DNA of 64,000 nt from Dyella jiangningensis (lineage in GTDB: Bacteria > Pseudomonadota > Gammaproteobacteria > Xanthomonadales > Rhodanobacteraceae): assembly GCA_000632805.1 (NCBI GenBank), contig CP007444.1, forward strand, positions 496,001 through 560,000, given 5' to 3'. Position numbers and translations under genes: made by a program. Below the pieces are notes generated by a model, which worked only from the letters and a program-made list of their open reading frames with translations, was not told where the DNA came from and made no database searches. Shown piece by piece: positions 18,068-26,056 of the stretch (its first letter is position 1; each line of letters starts with the position of its first letter).

Positions 18068-18790
18068 TCATGGCGCCACCACTGCGCTGGCGCGCGGCGC
18101 AACGACACGGCCGTTGTCCAGCTCCACCTGGCGCGTGCAGCGAGCTGCCAATTTCGGGTCGTGCGTCACCAGCACCAGCGTCGTGCGGTGATCGTGGTTC
18201 AGCGAGAACATCAGGTCACTGATGTGATGGCCTGTGCGCTGGTCGAGGTTGCCGGTGGGTTCGTCGGCAAACAGCAAGCGCGGCCGATGCACGAAGGCAC
18301 GCGCGATCGCTACGCGTTGCTGCTCGCCACCGGAAAGCTGCGCCGGGTAGTGACGCCGCCGCGGCGCCAGCTCCACCGCTTCCAACGCCTCGCGGGCACG
18401 GGCGCGGGCGTCGTCGCGGCCCTCCAGTTCCAGGGGCAGCATCACGTTTTCTTCGGCGGTGAGCGCCGGCAGCAGATGGAACGACTGGAACACGAAGCCG
18501 ACCAGGCGACGGCGCAGGTCGGCGCGGGCTTCCTCGTCGAGGCTTTCGAGGGCATGGCCATCGAGCGAAATACGGCCGCTGCTGGGTGTGTCCAGACCAG
18601 CGAGCAGACCGAGCAGGGTGGTCTTGCCCGAGCCTGAAGCGCCGACGATCGCGAAGCTCTCGCCCTCGCGCACCTGCAGCGAGACGCCGCTGAGGATGTC
18701 CAGCCGCCCCTCGGGTCCCTGGACCGACTTGCTAACATCAATGGCATCCAGAAGAACACCGTTGGTCGAAGCGGAGGCCGTGCCACTCAT
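18068..18790 (-). CDS. ABC transporter ATP-binding protein (YbbA type)
   Basis: 240-residue LolD/MacB-class ATPase. Walker [11 protein letters not shown]-loop [17 protein letters not shown], signature [14 protein letters not shown], Walker [13 protein letters not shown] and H-loop LVTHD are all intact, so it should hydrolyse ATP and drive the YbbP-type permease downstream. The start codon at 18790 occupies the complement of 18788-18790 (CAT) and shares two bases with the tesA ATG on the other strand (18789-18791). No ribosome site is obvious because the upstream region is tesA coding sequence, so this gene is either leaderless or begins at a downstream codon. Confidence 0.9.
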   Translation of the reverse strand: MSGTASASTNGVLLDAIDVSKSVQGPEGRLDILSGVSLQVREGESFAIVGASGSGKTTLLGLLAGLDTPSSGRISLDGHALESLDEEARADLRRRLVGFVFQSFHLLPALTAEENVMLPLELEGRDDARARAREALEAVELAPRRRHYPAQLSGGEQQRVAIARAFVHRPRLLFADEPTGNLDQRTGHHISDLMFSLNHDHRTTLVLVTHDPKLAARCTRQVELDNGRVVAPRASAVVAP

Positions 18791-19406
18791 GCGTCGTTTC
18801 CTTTGTTGCCTTGTCGTGCTGCTGGGTGCCGTCGCCGGCACCGCCCGGGCGGCCCCGCCGAAAACCGTGCTGGTGCTGGGCGATTCCTTGTCGGCCGCGC
18901 ACAACATCCCGGTCGAGTCCGGCTGGGTGCATTTGCTGGGCGACCGTCTCGCCAAGATGGAGCCGGGTTGGACAGTGGTCAATGCCAGCATCAGCGGCGA
19001 GACCTCGTTGAGCGGCCGCAATCGGCTTCCGGCATTGCTGGAGAAATATCACCCGGCCGTATTGGTGATCGAACTGGGCGCCAACGACGGCCTGCGCGGC
19101 TTGCCGCTGGCCCAGTTGCGCGACAACCTCTCGTCCATGGTGGTGGCCGGCCAGCAGGCCAGGGCGAAGGTATTGCTGCTGGGCATCGAGCTTCCCGTGA
19201 ACTACGGTCCGCAATACCGGGATGGCCTTCGGACTGTCTATGCGGACGTGGCGAAGGACAGGAAGGCCGCGCTCCTGCCGTTCCTGCTCGATGGCGTGGC
19301 GCTCAAGCCCGAGATGATGCAGGACGATGGATTGCACCCCGTCGCCTCCGCGCAGCCCGCCGTCCTGGACAACGTCTGGAAGGCATTGACGCCGCTGTTG
19401 CACTAA
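18789..19406 (+). CDS. tesA: multifunctional acyl-CoA thioesterase I / lysophospholipase L1 (TesA)
   Basis: 205-residue SGNH hydrolase exported by a signal peptide ([21 protein letters not shown]). The four SGNH blocks are present: GDSLS with catalytic Ser33, SGETS (Gly), GANDGLR (Asn) and DGLHP near residue 180 (Asp and His). TesA is a periplasmic thioesterase, protease and lysophospholipase. It is divergent from the ABC pair with start codons overlapping in the tetranucleotide CATG. The tesA-ybbA neighbourhood is also found in E. coli, so the arrangement is old. About 110 bp follow before the response-regulator gene. Confidence 0.95.
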   Translation: MRRFLCCLVVLLGAVAGTARAAPPKTVLVLGDSLSAAHNIPVESGWVHLLGDRLAKMEPGWTVVNASISGETSLSGRNRLPALLEKYHPAVLVIELGANDGLRGLPLAQLRDNLSSMVVAGQQARAKVLLLGIELPVNYGPQYRDGLRTVYADVAKDRKAALLPFLLDGVALKPEMMQDDGLHPVASAQPAVLDNVWKALTPLLH

Positions 19407-19482
19407 GGTGAACACCCTCAGAACCCGACGTGAATCTGTCCCGGGAATTTCACGCGAGCCTCACGATGCGGGTCGTTAGCTG

Positions 19483-19496
19483 TTCACCTTTGTGAA
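19483..19496. promoter_or_regulatory. perfect palindrome upstream of the OmpR-type regulator
   Basis: TTCAC-CTTT-GTGAA, a perfect 5-bp-arm inverted repeat 20 bp before the response-regulator start codon. Related half sites (TGAA/TTCA, TCAC) occur at 19408, 19431, 19449 and 19461. It could be an autoregulatory operator of the winged-helix regulator or a site for another factor. Positional inference only. Confidence 0.35.
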
Positions 19497-19516
19497 GTCA
19501 GCTGCAGGAGGTAGGG

Positions 19517-20248
19517 ATGAGCGCACGCGATGAACAATCCGGCCTGATTCTTTTGGTCGAAGACAATCGCCAGATCGCCGAGATGGTCGGCGAATTCCTC
19601 GAGCGCCGGGGTTACTCGGTCGATTACGCCGCCGACGGCGTGAGCGGCCTGCACCTGGCGGTATCCAACAGCTATGACGTGGTGGTGCTCGACCTGATGC
19701 TGCCCGGCATGGACGGCCTGGACGTCTGCCGCAAGCTCCGCCGCGATGCCAAGAAATCCACGCCCGTGCTGATGCTCACCGCACGCGACACGCTGGAGGA
19801 CAAGCTGGTGGGCCTGGAAGCGGGTGCCGATGATTATCTGGTCAAACCTTTCGAGGTGCGCGAACTGGAAGCACGCCTGCGCGCGCTGATCCGTCGTGAT
19901 CGTCGCCAGGTCTCCACCGAAATCCTCACCGTGGGCGACATGACGCTCGACACGGCTACCTTGCGCCTGGTGCGCGGCGGGCAGGAACTCACCGTGTCGC
20001 CGATCGGGCTGAAGCTGCTGGCGATCCTCATGCGCGAATCGCCGCGCGTGGTGAGCCGTCGCGATATCGAACGCGAAATCTGGGGCGATACATTGCCCGA
20101 CTCGGACACCTTGCGCTCTCACCTCTACAATCTGCGCCGGGTGATCGACAAGCCTTTCGATCGTCCGCTGCTGCACACCATCCACTCCGCCGGATATCGC
20201 CTTGCCGATCTCGAATCCGAGGTTGCTACCGCCTCGCAGCCGGCCTAA
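19517..20248 (+). CDS. OmpR/PhoB-family response regulator
   Basis: 243 residues: receiver domain (LLVEDN acidic pocket, phosphoacceptor Asp in VVVLDLMLPGMDG, LMLTAR, and the Lys in YLVKPFE) and a C-terminal winged helix (residues ~130-230, with SPIGLKLLAILM and LRSHLYNLRRVIDK then HSAGYRL). The start ATG at 19517 has a near-perfect Shine-Dalgarno GCAGGAGGTAGG. It is followed 20 bp later by its kinase gene. The signal is not evident from sequence. Confidence 0.92.
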   Translation: MSARDEQSGLILLVEDNRQIAEMVGEFLERRGYSVDYAADGVSGLHLAVSNSYDVVVLDLMLPGMDGLDVCRKLRRDAKKSTPVLMLTARDTLEDKLVGLEAGADDYLVKPFEVRELEARLRALIRRDRRQVSTEILTVGDMTLDTATLRLVRGGQELTVSPIGLKLLAILMRESPRVVSRRDIEREIWGDTLPDSDTLRSHLYNLRRVIDKPFDRPLLHTIHSAGYRLADLESEVATASQPA

Positions 20249-20268
20249 ACGTCATAGCATGAACTGAC

Positions 20269-21252
20269 ATGGCAAGCAGGGGCACCGTGCAGCCCGCGCA
20301 TACATTGAAGCGCGGGCTGTTTCATCGACGTCTCGCGATCATCTTCGGCCTGCAGCTGCTGGCCGTGGTGATCGTGTGCCTCATGGGCGTGTACAACGTC
20401 GCGCCCATCGGGGCCGTGCTCGCGTTGATCGTGATCATCAGCGCGCTGGCCTGGTTCGCCGCGTGGCAGGAATGGTCGCCGATCATCCGGCTGGCGCGTG
20501 TCGTCAGCGGATGGGACGAAGCATCCACCGACCTCAGCGGCTGGCGGCCCGACCAGTTGCCGCGCCGCACGGATGCCGACGTGATGACGCTGGCCAACAG
20601 CCTTTACGGCTTCGCCAACCGCATCGCCGGCTACAACCAGCGCGAACGCAATTTCACGCGCGATGCCAGCCACGAACTGCGCAGCCCGCTCACGGTGATC
20701 AAGATGTCAGCCGACATGCTGGCTGACGATCTCTCGCTGGGCGAGTTCGGTCAGCGCTCGGTGCAACGGATCAAGCGCTCGACACGCGAGATGGAAGCGC
20801 TGGTCGAAGCGTTGTTGATCCTCGCGCGCGAGTCGGACAACGGACTCACCGAAGAAGACTTCGTCGTCAACGACGTGATCCGCCATGAACTGCCTGACGT
20901 GCTGGCGATGCTGGAGGGGCGTCCCATCACGCTGGAACTGGAAGAACCCGCACGCTTCGCCTTGCATGGTTCTCCTCGTGTGTTTTCCGTGCTGTGCTGG
21001 CAACTAATCCGCAACGCCTGCCAGCAGGCGGAGGGCGGTACGGTGGTGATCACAGTCATGCCCGGCGTCGTCACCGTCACCCACCGCGGCGACGCTTCAG
21101 CACCGCTCGCCGCCAACCGCCACGGGTTCGAACTCGCCATCGCCCAACGCATCAGCGAACGCTTCCGCTGGCCGTTGGAATTGCAGACGCGCGAAGACCG
21201 GCGACACATCGCGCGCATACGTTTTCCGGAATCGACGCTGGTTCCGGTGTAA
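20269..21252 (+). CDS. sensor histidine kinase with degenerate ATP-binding lid
   Basis: 327 residues: short cytoplasmic N-terminus, two membrane helices close together (about 22-42 and 46-66) with almost no periplasmic loop, then a linker and DHp domain with DASHELRSPLTVIK (His135). The N box is present (QLIRNACQQAEGG, Asn249). The G1 box that should read DxGxG reads THRGDA, so the adenine-contacting Asp is His272 and the second Gly is lost. The G2 region (HGFELAIAQRISE) is only partly conserved. A minimal sensor domain implies membrane-embedded or protein-mediated sensing. Kinase activity may be weak or absent; it could act mainly as a phosphatase for the partner regulator. Operon with 19517. 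Confidence 0.88.
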   Translation: MASRGTVQPAHTLKRGLFHRRLAIIFGLQLLAVVIVCLMGVYNVAPIGAVLALIVIISALAWFAAWQEWSPIIRLARVVSGWDEASTDLSGWRPDQLPRRTDADVMTLANSLYGFANRIAGYNQRERNFTRDASHELRSPLTVIKMSADMLADDLSLGEFGQRSVQRIKRSTREMEALVEALLILARESDNGLTEEDFVVNDVIRHELPDVLAMLEGRPITLELEEPARFALHGSPRVFSVLCWQLIRNACQQAEGGTVVITVMPGVVTVTHRGDASAPLAANRHGFELAIAQRISERFRWPLELQTREDRRHIARIRFPESTLVPV

Positions 21253-21348
21253 CCCCGCAAGCGCGTCCCACTTATTTTCGAGCCAATGGGTCGACTTGTG
21301 TTTGCCGTGCCCCAATGGAGCACGGTACATGGCTTCAGCGTGGCCGGA

Positions 21349-22704
21349 TCACTTAAGCGACGGGCTCACTGTGAACGCGCATCCGGTCTTGGCCTTGACG
21401 TCCTCAAGCGTCACGCCGTCGTGCAGCTCAATCAGAGTCAGGCCCTTGCCCTTCTCGACCGAGAACACGCACAGGTCGGTGATGATCAGGTCCACGCATT
21501 CCTTGCCGGTGATGGGCAGGTCGCACTCATTCTTGATCTTGGGCGAGCCATCCTTCGCGGTGTGCTCCATCAGCACGACCACGCGCTTGACGCCGCTGAC
21601 CAGGTCCATCGCGCCACCGGGACCTTTCACCATCTTGCCTGGCACCATCCAGTTGGCGAGGTCGCCGGTGCAGGAGACTTCGAGGCCACCCAGGATCGAA
21701 AGATCGATGTGGCCGCCGCGGATCATCGCGAACGATTCGGCGCTGGAGAAGAAGCTCGAACCGGGCAGGGTGGTGATGGTCTGCTTGCCGGCGTTGATCA
21801 GGTCCGGGTCCACGTGAGCGTCATCAGGGAACGGACCAATGCCGAGCAGGCCGTTTTCCGACTGCAGGGTCACGTCCATGCCGGGCGGAATGTAGTTGGC
21901 CACCAGGGTGGGAATGCCGATGCCGAGATTCACGTAAAAGCCGTCCTGCAGTTCCTTGGCGGCGCGTTGCGCCATCGCGGTGCGGATCGGGCTTTCCTTG
22001 CCGGTATTGGCGCCCGCGATCGTGCGGAACTCGATGCGCTTCTCGTACGAGGGGCCCTTGATGATGCGGTCGACGTAGATGCCCGGCACGTGGATACCGT
22101 CCGGCTCGAGCGTACCTACGTCCACGAGCTCTTCCACCTCAGCCACGCAGACCTTGCCGCAGGTGGCGATCATCGGGTTGAAGTTGCGCGCGGTCTTGCG
22201 AAATACCAGGTTGCCGAGGCGATCGCCCTTCCAGGCCTTCACGATGGACACGTCGGCATGGATGGCTTCTTCCAGCACGTACTCCTTGCCGTCGAACACC
22301 TTGGTTTCCTTGCCTTCGGCCAGCTTGGTACCGAACGCGGTGCGCGTGTAGAAGCCGGGAATACCCGCGCCGCCGGCTCGCAGTTTCTCGGCCAACGTGC
22401 CCTGCGGCACGAGGTGCAGTTCGAGCTCGCCCGCGAGCACCTGGCGCTCGAATTCCTTGTTCTCGCCCACGTAGGAGGCATACACGCGCTTCACCTGCCG
22501 GGTCTTGAGCAGCGGACCCATGCCGAAGTCATCCACGCCGGCGTTGTTGCCGACGATGGTGAGCCCCTTGGTGCCGGCCTTCAGCAGCGCCGCGATCAGG
22601 TTCTCGGGGATGCCACAGAGGCCGAAGCCGCCGGCGGCGATGGTCATGTCGTCGAACAGCAACCCGTCGAGGGCTTGCGCCGCGCTTGCATAAACCTTGT
22701 CCAT
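21349..22704 (-). CDS. 3-oxoacid CoA-transferase, alpha and beta subunits fused
   Basis: 451-residue SCOT-type CoA transferase moving CoA from succinyl-CoA to acetoacetate (ketone-body use or 3-oxoacid activation). Residues 1-228 are the A subunit ([41 protein letters not shown]); residues ~245-451 are the B subunit ([33 protein letters not shown] with catalytic Glu283, [11 protein letters not shown]). In most bacteria these are two genes; here a continuous frame joins them with only about 16 residues, giving a mitochondrial-like fused enzyme. The gene stands alone, convergent with the two-component pair and divergent from the asparaginase gene. Confidence 0.93.
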   Translation of the reverse strand: MDKVYASAAQALDGLLFDDMTIAAGGFGLCGIPENLIAALLKAGTKGLTIVGNNAGVDDFGMGPLLKTRQVKRVYASYVGENKEFERQVLAGELELHLVPQGTLAEKLRAGGAGIPGFYTRTAFGTKLAEGKETKVFDGKEYVLEEAIHADVSIVKAWKGDRLGNLVFRKTARNFNPMIATCGKVCVAEVEELVDVGTLEPDGIHVPGIYVDRIIKGPSYEKRIEFRTIAGANTGKESPIRTAMAQRAAKELQDGFYVNLGIGIPTLVANYIPPGMDVTLQSENGLLGIGPFPDDAHVDPDLINAGKQTITTLPGSSFFSSAESFAMIRGGHIDLSILGGLEVSCTGDLANWMVPGKMVKGPGGAMDLVSGVKRVVVLMEHTAKDGSPKIKNECDLPITGKECVDLIITDLCVFSVEKGKGLTLIELHDGVTLEDVKAKTGCAFTVSPSLK

Positions 22705-22886
22705 TGCTGATGCCTTCTTGCAGGGTTAGCCAGCTTCCAAGGATACGACGGAAAGGCGCCCGCTCACGCTGTACAAAGGTCTCAAGGAGGCTGAAAAACG
22801 CCGGTAACGGCCACGTTCCACCATCCGGATGAGGATGGAAGAGGCGCTGGATATACTCCGTGCCAATGCTTAGGGGAGTACCTTCC

Positions 22887-23930
22887 GTGAAGTCCAGCCG
22901 TCTTGTCGCCGCCATTGCGGCGCTGGGAATTGCGTCCATGAGCCATGCCGCCGCTCCCGTGCTGGTCATCCACGGCGGAGCCGGCGTGATCAAGCGCGAA
23001 ATGAGCCCGGCGAGGGAGAAGGCAGTGCGGGCGGCCCTGACCCAGGCTCTGCAGAAGGGATACGCGCAATTGAAGTCGGGCAAGACGGCGGTCGACGCCG
23101 TGGCTGCCGCGATCACTGTGCTCGAGGACGATCCGAACTTCAACGCCGGCAAGGGTTCGGTATTCACGCACGACGGAAGGAACGAGCTGGACGCCGCGAT
23201 CATGGATGGCGCGACGCTTGGCGCCGGCTCGGTGGCGGGCGTGCACCGGGTGAAGAATCCCATCCTGCTGGCCCGGGCCGTCATGGAGAAATCCGACCAC
23301 GTGATGCTGGTGGGCGATGGCGCGGAAGAATTTGCCAAGACCGTTGGCGTCGACATGGTCGAGCCTTCCTATTTCCGCACCGAAGAGCGCTGGCAGCAGC
23401 TTCAGAAGGCGCTCAAGGAAGACACCGAAAAGGTCAAGCATTCGGACGTCGAGACGGCCAAACACTTCGGCACGGTCGGCGCCGTCGCACTGGATGCCGA
23501 AGGGCATCTTGCCGCCGGCACGTCCACCGGCGGCATGACCGACAAACGGTGGGGCCGCGTGGGCGATTCACCAATCATCGGCGCCGGCACGTACGCCAAT
23601 TCCGGTTGCGCCGTCTCAGGCACGGGCTGGGGCGAGTACTACCTGCGCACGGTAGCTGCCCACGAGATTTGCATGCGGGTCACGCAGATGCGCGTACCCC
23701 TGCGGCGCGCGGCCGCCGAGGTAATCAACCAGGAAATTCCGTCGATGGGTGGCAACGGCGGCGCCATCGCGCTGGACGGCAACGGCACCATCGCCATGCC
23801 CTTCAATACCGACGGCATGTATCGCGGCTGGATAGGCGCCGACGGCGTGCCGCACGTGGCCATTTATGGCGATGAGGACGACGGTACGTCTGATCCGCTA
23901 CCAAGCGATACGTCGTCCAGCCAGTTTTGA
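22887..23930 (+). CDS. isoaspartyl peptidase / plant-type L-asparaginase (exported)
   Basis: 347-residue Ntn-hydrolase precursor. It has a signal peptide (KSSRLVAAIAALGIASMSHA), then VLVIHGGAG, NAGKGSVFTHDG, ELDAAIMDG and the autocleavage site HFGTVGAVAL with nucleophile Thr196, followed by TSTGGM and GAGTYAN. Autoproteolysis before Thr196 should give alpha and beta chains. The enzyme hydrolyses beta-aspartyl peptides and asparagine, here in the periplasm. The start chosen is GTG at 22887, which has AGGGGAG 10 nt upstream and puts the basic n-region first; an upstream GTG at 22860 is less likely. Monocistronic by spacing. Confidence 0.9.
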   Translation: MKSSRLVAAIAALGIASMSHAAAPVLVIHGGAGVIKREMSPAREKAVRAALTQALQKGYAQLKSGKTAVDAVAAAITVLEDDPNFNAGKGSVFTHDGRNELDAAIMDGATLGAGSVAGVHRVKNPILLARAVMEKSDHVMLVGDGAEEFAKTVGVDMVEPSYFRTEERWQQLQKALKEDTEKVKHSDVETAKHFGTVGAVALDAEGHLAAGTSTGGMTDKRWGRVGDSPIIGAGTYANSGCAVSGTGWGEYYLRTVAAHEICMRVTQMRVPLRRAAAEVINQEIPSMGGNGGAIALDGNGTIAMPFNTDGMYRGWIGADGVPHVAIYGDEDDGTSDPLPSDTSSSQF

Positions 23931-23960
23931 CCGACGGCCGGGTTAGGCGAGCCGGAGCAT

Positions 23961-23985
23961 GCGAGGCCGAGGTCGGTGGCCTCGC
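23961..23985. terminator. hairpin between convergent genes
   Basis: GCGAGGCC (23961-23968) and GGCCTCGC (23978-23985) form a strong 8-bp stem between the asparaginase gene and the convergent RegA-like regulator. There is no T-run on either side, so its role as a terminator is tentative. Confidence 0.4.
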
Positions 23986-23997
23986 ACGGCCAATCCA

Positions 23998-24561
23998 TCA
24001 GTCGTCGCTTTCGGGACGCTCGCGCACCGGATGCTTGCTCAGCTTGCGCTGCAGCGTGCGGCGATGCATGCCCAGGCGGCGGGCGGTCTCGGAGATGTTG
24101 CCGTCGCACTCGGTGAGTACGCGCTGGATGTGCTCCCACTCCAGGCGGCGCAGCGCCAGCGGCGCTTCGGGCGCATCGACCAGGTCATCGTCGCCGGTGC
24201 TGGTGTCGCCGTCGAGGAGGGCGCGGACCACGGCATCCGCATCGACCGGCTTGGCCAGGTAGTCGTGCGCGCCGCGCTTGATCGCCTCCACCGCCGTGGC
24301 GATCGAGGCGTAGCCGGTGAGCAGCAATACGCGGATTTCCGGTACCAGTGCCTGCAGCTCGGGGATCAGGCGCAGGCCGTTTTCCTCGCCCAGCTTCAGG
24401 TCGAGCACGCAGTAGCGCGGCTGGTGCCGGCGGGTGAGTGCGCGTGCTTCGTCGGCGTTGCTGGCGGTGATCACCTCGAATCCGCGCGAGCTCAGTGCGC
24501 GCGCAAGGACTCGGGCGAAAGTGGCGTCATCATCAATGATCAGGAGTTGCTGGTCGCTCAT
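23998..24561 (-). CDS. RegA/PrrA/ActR-type redox response regulator
   Basis: 187 residues: receiver (LLIIDDD, phosphoacceptor Asp54 in CVLDLKLGEENGL, LLTGYAS, Lys in YLAKPVDAD), an acidic linker and a C-terminal Fis-type helix-turn-helix (GNISETARRLGMHRRTLQRKL), the short RegA layout without an AAA+ domain. The kinase gene upstream has the RegB ubiquinone and cysteine motifs, supporting a redox-responsive pair that in relatives controls respiration and related energy metabolism. Start MSDQQLL at 24561. Two tandem palindromes lie about 65-95 bp upstream, between the kinase and regulator genes. Confidence 0.9.
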   Translation of the reverse strand: MSDQQLLIIDDDATFARVLARALSSRGFEVITASNADEARALTRRHQPRYCVLDLKLGEENGLRLIPELQALVPEIRVLLLTGYASIATAVEAIKRGAHDYLAKPVDADAVVRALLDGDTSTGDDDLVDAPEAPLALRRLEWEHIQRVLTECDGNISETARRLGMHRRTLQRKLSKHPVRERPESDD

Positions 24562-24625
24562 GGGGTTCTCCACGGCACGGTGGCCGGACGAGCACATTCT
24601 CGCCGCTGCGGCAACGCATGCACAT

Positions 24626-24656
24626 GTGGCCATGTGCCACTGTGGCCATCCGCCAC
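24626..24656. promoter_or_regulatory. tandem palindromes GTGGC-N5-GCCAC between kinase and regulator genes
   Basis: Two perfect inverted repeats of the same form: GTGGC CATGT GCCAC (24626-24640) and GTGGC CATCC GCCAC (24642-24656), with starts 16 bp apart and one base between them. They lie after the kinase stop and 65-95 bp before the regulator start, so they look like a double operator of an internal promoter, possibly for the Fis-type regulator itself. The binding protein is an inference. Confidence 0.5.
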
Positions 24657-24662
24657 ATCTGA

Positions 24663-25940
24663 TTACGGGGCAGCGACCACCGTCAAGGGCAGCCGCAGCC
24701 GCATCTGGGCGCCGCTGCCGGTATTGCTGGCGGTCAATTCGCCCTCCAGGCGCTCGGCGGTGGCTTCCGCCAGTGCGAGGCCGATGCCCAGGCCGGTCTG
24801 CTTGCGCGACTGGCCCAGCACGCCCAGCTCGTCGGTATCCGTAAACCCAGGGCCGTGGTCGATCACGATCAGCTCCAGCCAGCCGCCGTCGCTGCGCACG
24901 GTCAGCGCAACGGCCTGCGATTGATTGACCGCGGAGGCATCCGCCGCATTGTTGAGCAGGTTCAGCAGCGCATGCCGCAAGCCGGGCGGTGTCCGCAGCA
25001 CGGTGCGGGCCGCCTCCTGGTCCATCGCCAACGCGAGGTCGGCCTCTGGCCGTAGCAACTGAAAACGCTCCAGGCAGCCGTGGATGAAGCGCTCCACCGT
25101 AAGCAACTCCGGCTCCTGCGACAGCTGTGCCTTGCCGAACGCCACCATCTCGCGAAGGATCGTGCGGCAGCGGTCGACCTGACCTTCCAGCAGCTCCAGG
25201 TCCTCGGCCAGCGCCTGGTCCTGCGCGTGCTCGCGGCGCAGCTCGGGAAGCAGGGTGCGCATGGTCGCCAGTGGCGTGTTCAGCTCGTGCGCGGCGCCGG
25301 CCGCCTGCGTGGCGATGGCGAGAATGCCCTCGTCGCGAAGGGCGCGTTCACGCACGCGCTGCACTTCCAGCTGCTGGAAACGCAGCGATCGCGCGAGGCG
25401 CTTGGTGAAGAAGCCGAGCAGCAGGGCCATGATCACGAAATTCACGCCCATGCCGAGCACGTGAAGCGAAAACCCATAGGCGGTTTCACCATGCATCGGC
25501 GCGGGAAGCGGCACGTACCAGAACAGCAGGACTACGTAGGCGACGCCCACCAGCGAGGCCACCGACAATACGGCGCTTACGGGGAGCGCGGCCGCGGTGA
25601 GGGCAATCGGGATGATCAGCAGCGTGATGAACGGATTGCTGGCGCCTCCCGTGAAATGCAGCAGGTAACCCAGGATCAGCGTATCGACCGCCACGTGCAG
25701 GATGGTTTCCCACTGCTTGATCGGCCAGGGCTGAGCAAGGCGCCACGCGGCGAACACCGCGAATACCGCCAGCGAGCAGATGCCGACCAGCAGCGGCAAC
25801 AGCGGAATGTCCAGATGCATCCACAGTGCACAGACCAGCACGGCGGCGCTTTGGCCGGCAATGGCGCAGATGCGCAGCCAGGCCAGGCTGCGGAAAAGAG
25901 GGCGGGGACCGATGCGCTGCTGGGAATGGGACGATTTCAT
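24663..25940 (-). CDS. RegB/PrrB-type redox sensor histidine kinase
   Basis: 425 residues with six predicted membrane helices (residues ~20-180), then DHp and ATPase domains. RegB hallmarks: the ubiquinone-binding heptad GGASNPF at 98-104, the H box AAGAAHELNTPLATM with His218, and the redox-active cysteine Cys258 in the sequence QVDRCRTIL. The ATPase motifs are intact (NLLNNAADAS, DHGPGF, GLGIGLALAEATAERL), unlike the kinase at 20269. Known RegB kinases sense the quinone pool and oxygen through these elements. It precedes the regulator gene by 101 bp on the same strand. Confidence 0.93.
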   Translation of the reverse strand: MKSSHSQQRIGPRPLFRSLAWLRICAIAGQSAAVLVCALWMHLDIPLLPLLVGICSLAVFAVFAAWRLAQPWPIKQWETILHVAVDTLILGYLLHFTGGASNPFITLLIIPIALTAAALPVSAVLSVASLVGVAYVVLLFWYVPLPAPMHGETAYGFSLHVLGMGVNFVIMALLLGFFTKRLARSLRFQQLEVQRVRERALRDEGILAIATQAAGAAHELNTPLATMRTLLPELRREHAQDQALAEDLELLEGQVDRCRTILREMVAFGKAQLSQEPELLTVERFIHGCLERFQLLRPEADLALAMDQEAARTVLRTPPGLRHALLNLLNNAADASAVNQSQAVALTVRSDGGWLELIVIDHGPGFTDTDELGVLGQSRKQTGLGIGLALAEATAERLEGELTASNTGSGAQMRLRLPLTVVAAP

Positions 25941-26018
25941 GGGCGCGATAGTAGTAGGTTTGCCTCGCCACCCCGGTCCGCGGACGCGTCGCTGCGTCTA
26001 TCAGTCGCGCTAGCCTCC

Positions 26019-26051
26019 AAAACGACGATGCCCGCCGGAGAGGCGGGCATC
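26019..26051 (-). terminator. hairpin terminator after the peptide transporter gene
   Basis: GATGCCCGCC (26028-26037) and GGCGGGCATC (26042-26051) form a perfect 10-bp stem with a 4-nt loop, six bases after the stop of the minus-strand transporter. On the minus strand a short T-rich stretch (26022-26019) follows six bases after the stem. Confidence 0.6.
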
Positions 26052-26056
26052 GGAGG

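Noticed and set aside
21286..22710. 474-residue plus-strand frame over the CoA transferase
   Set aside because: Antisense shadow of a gene with all catalytic motifs.
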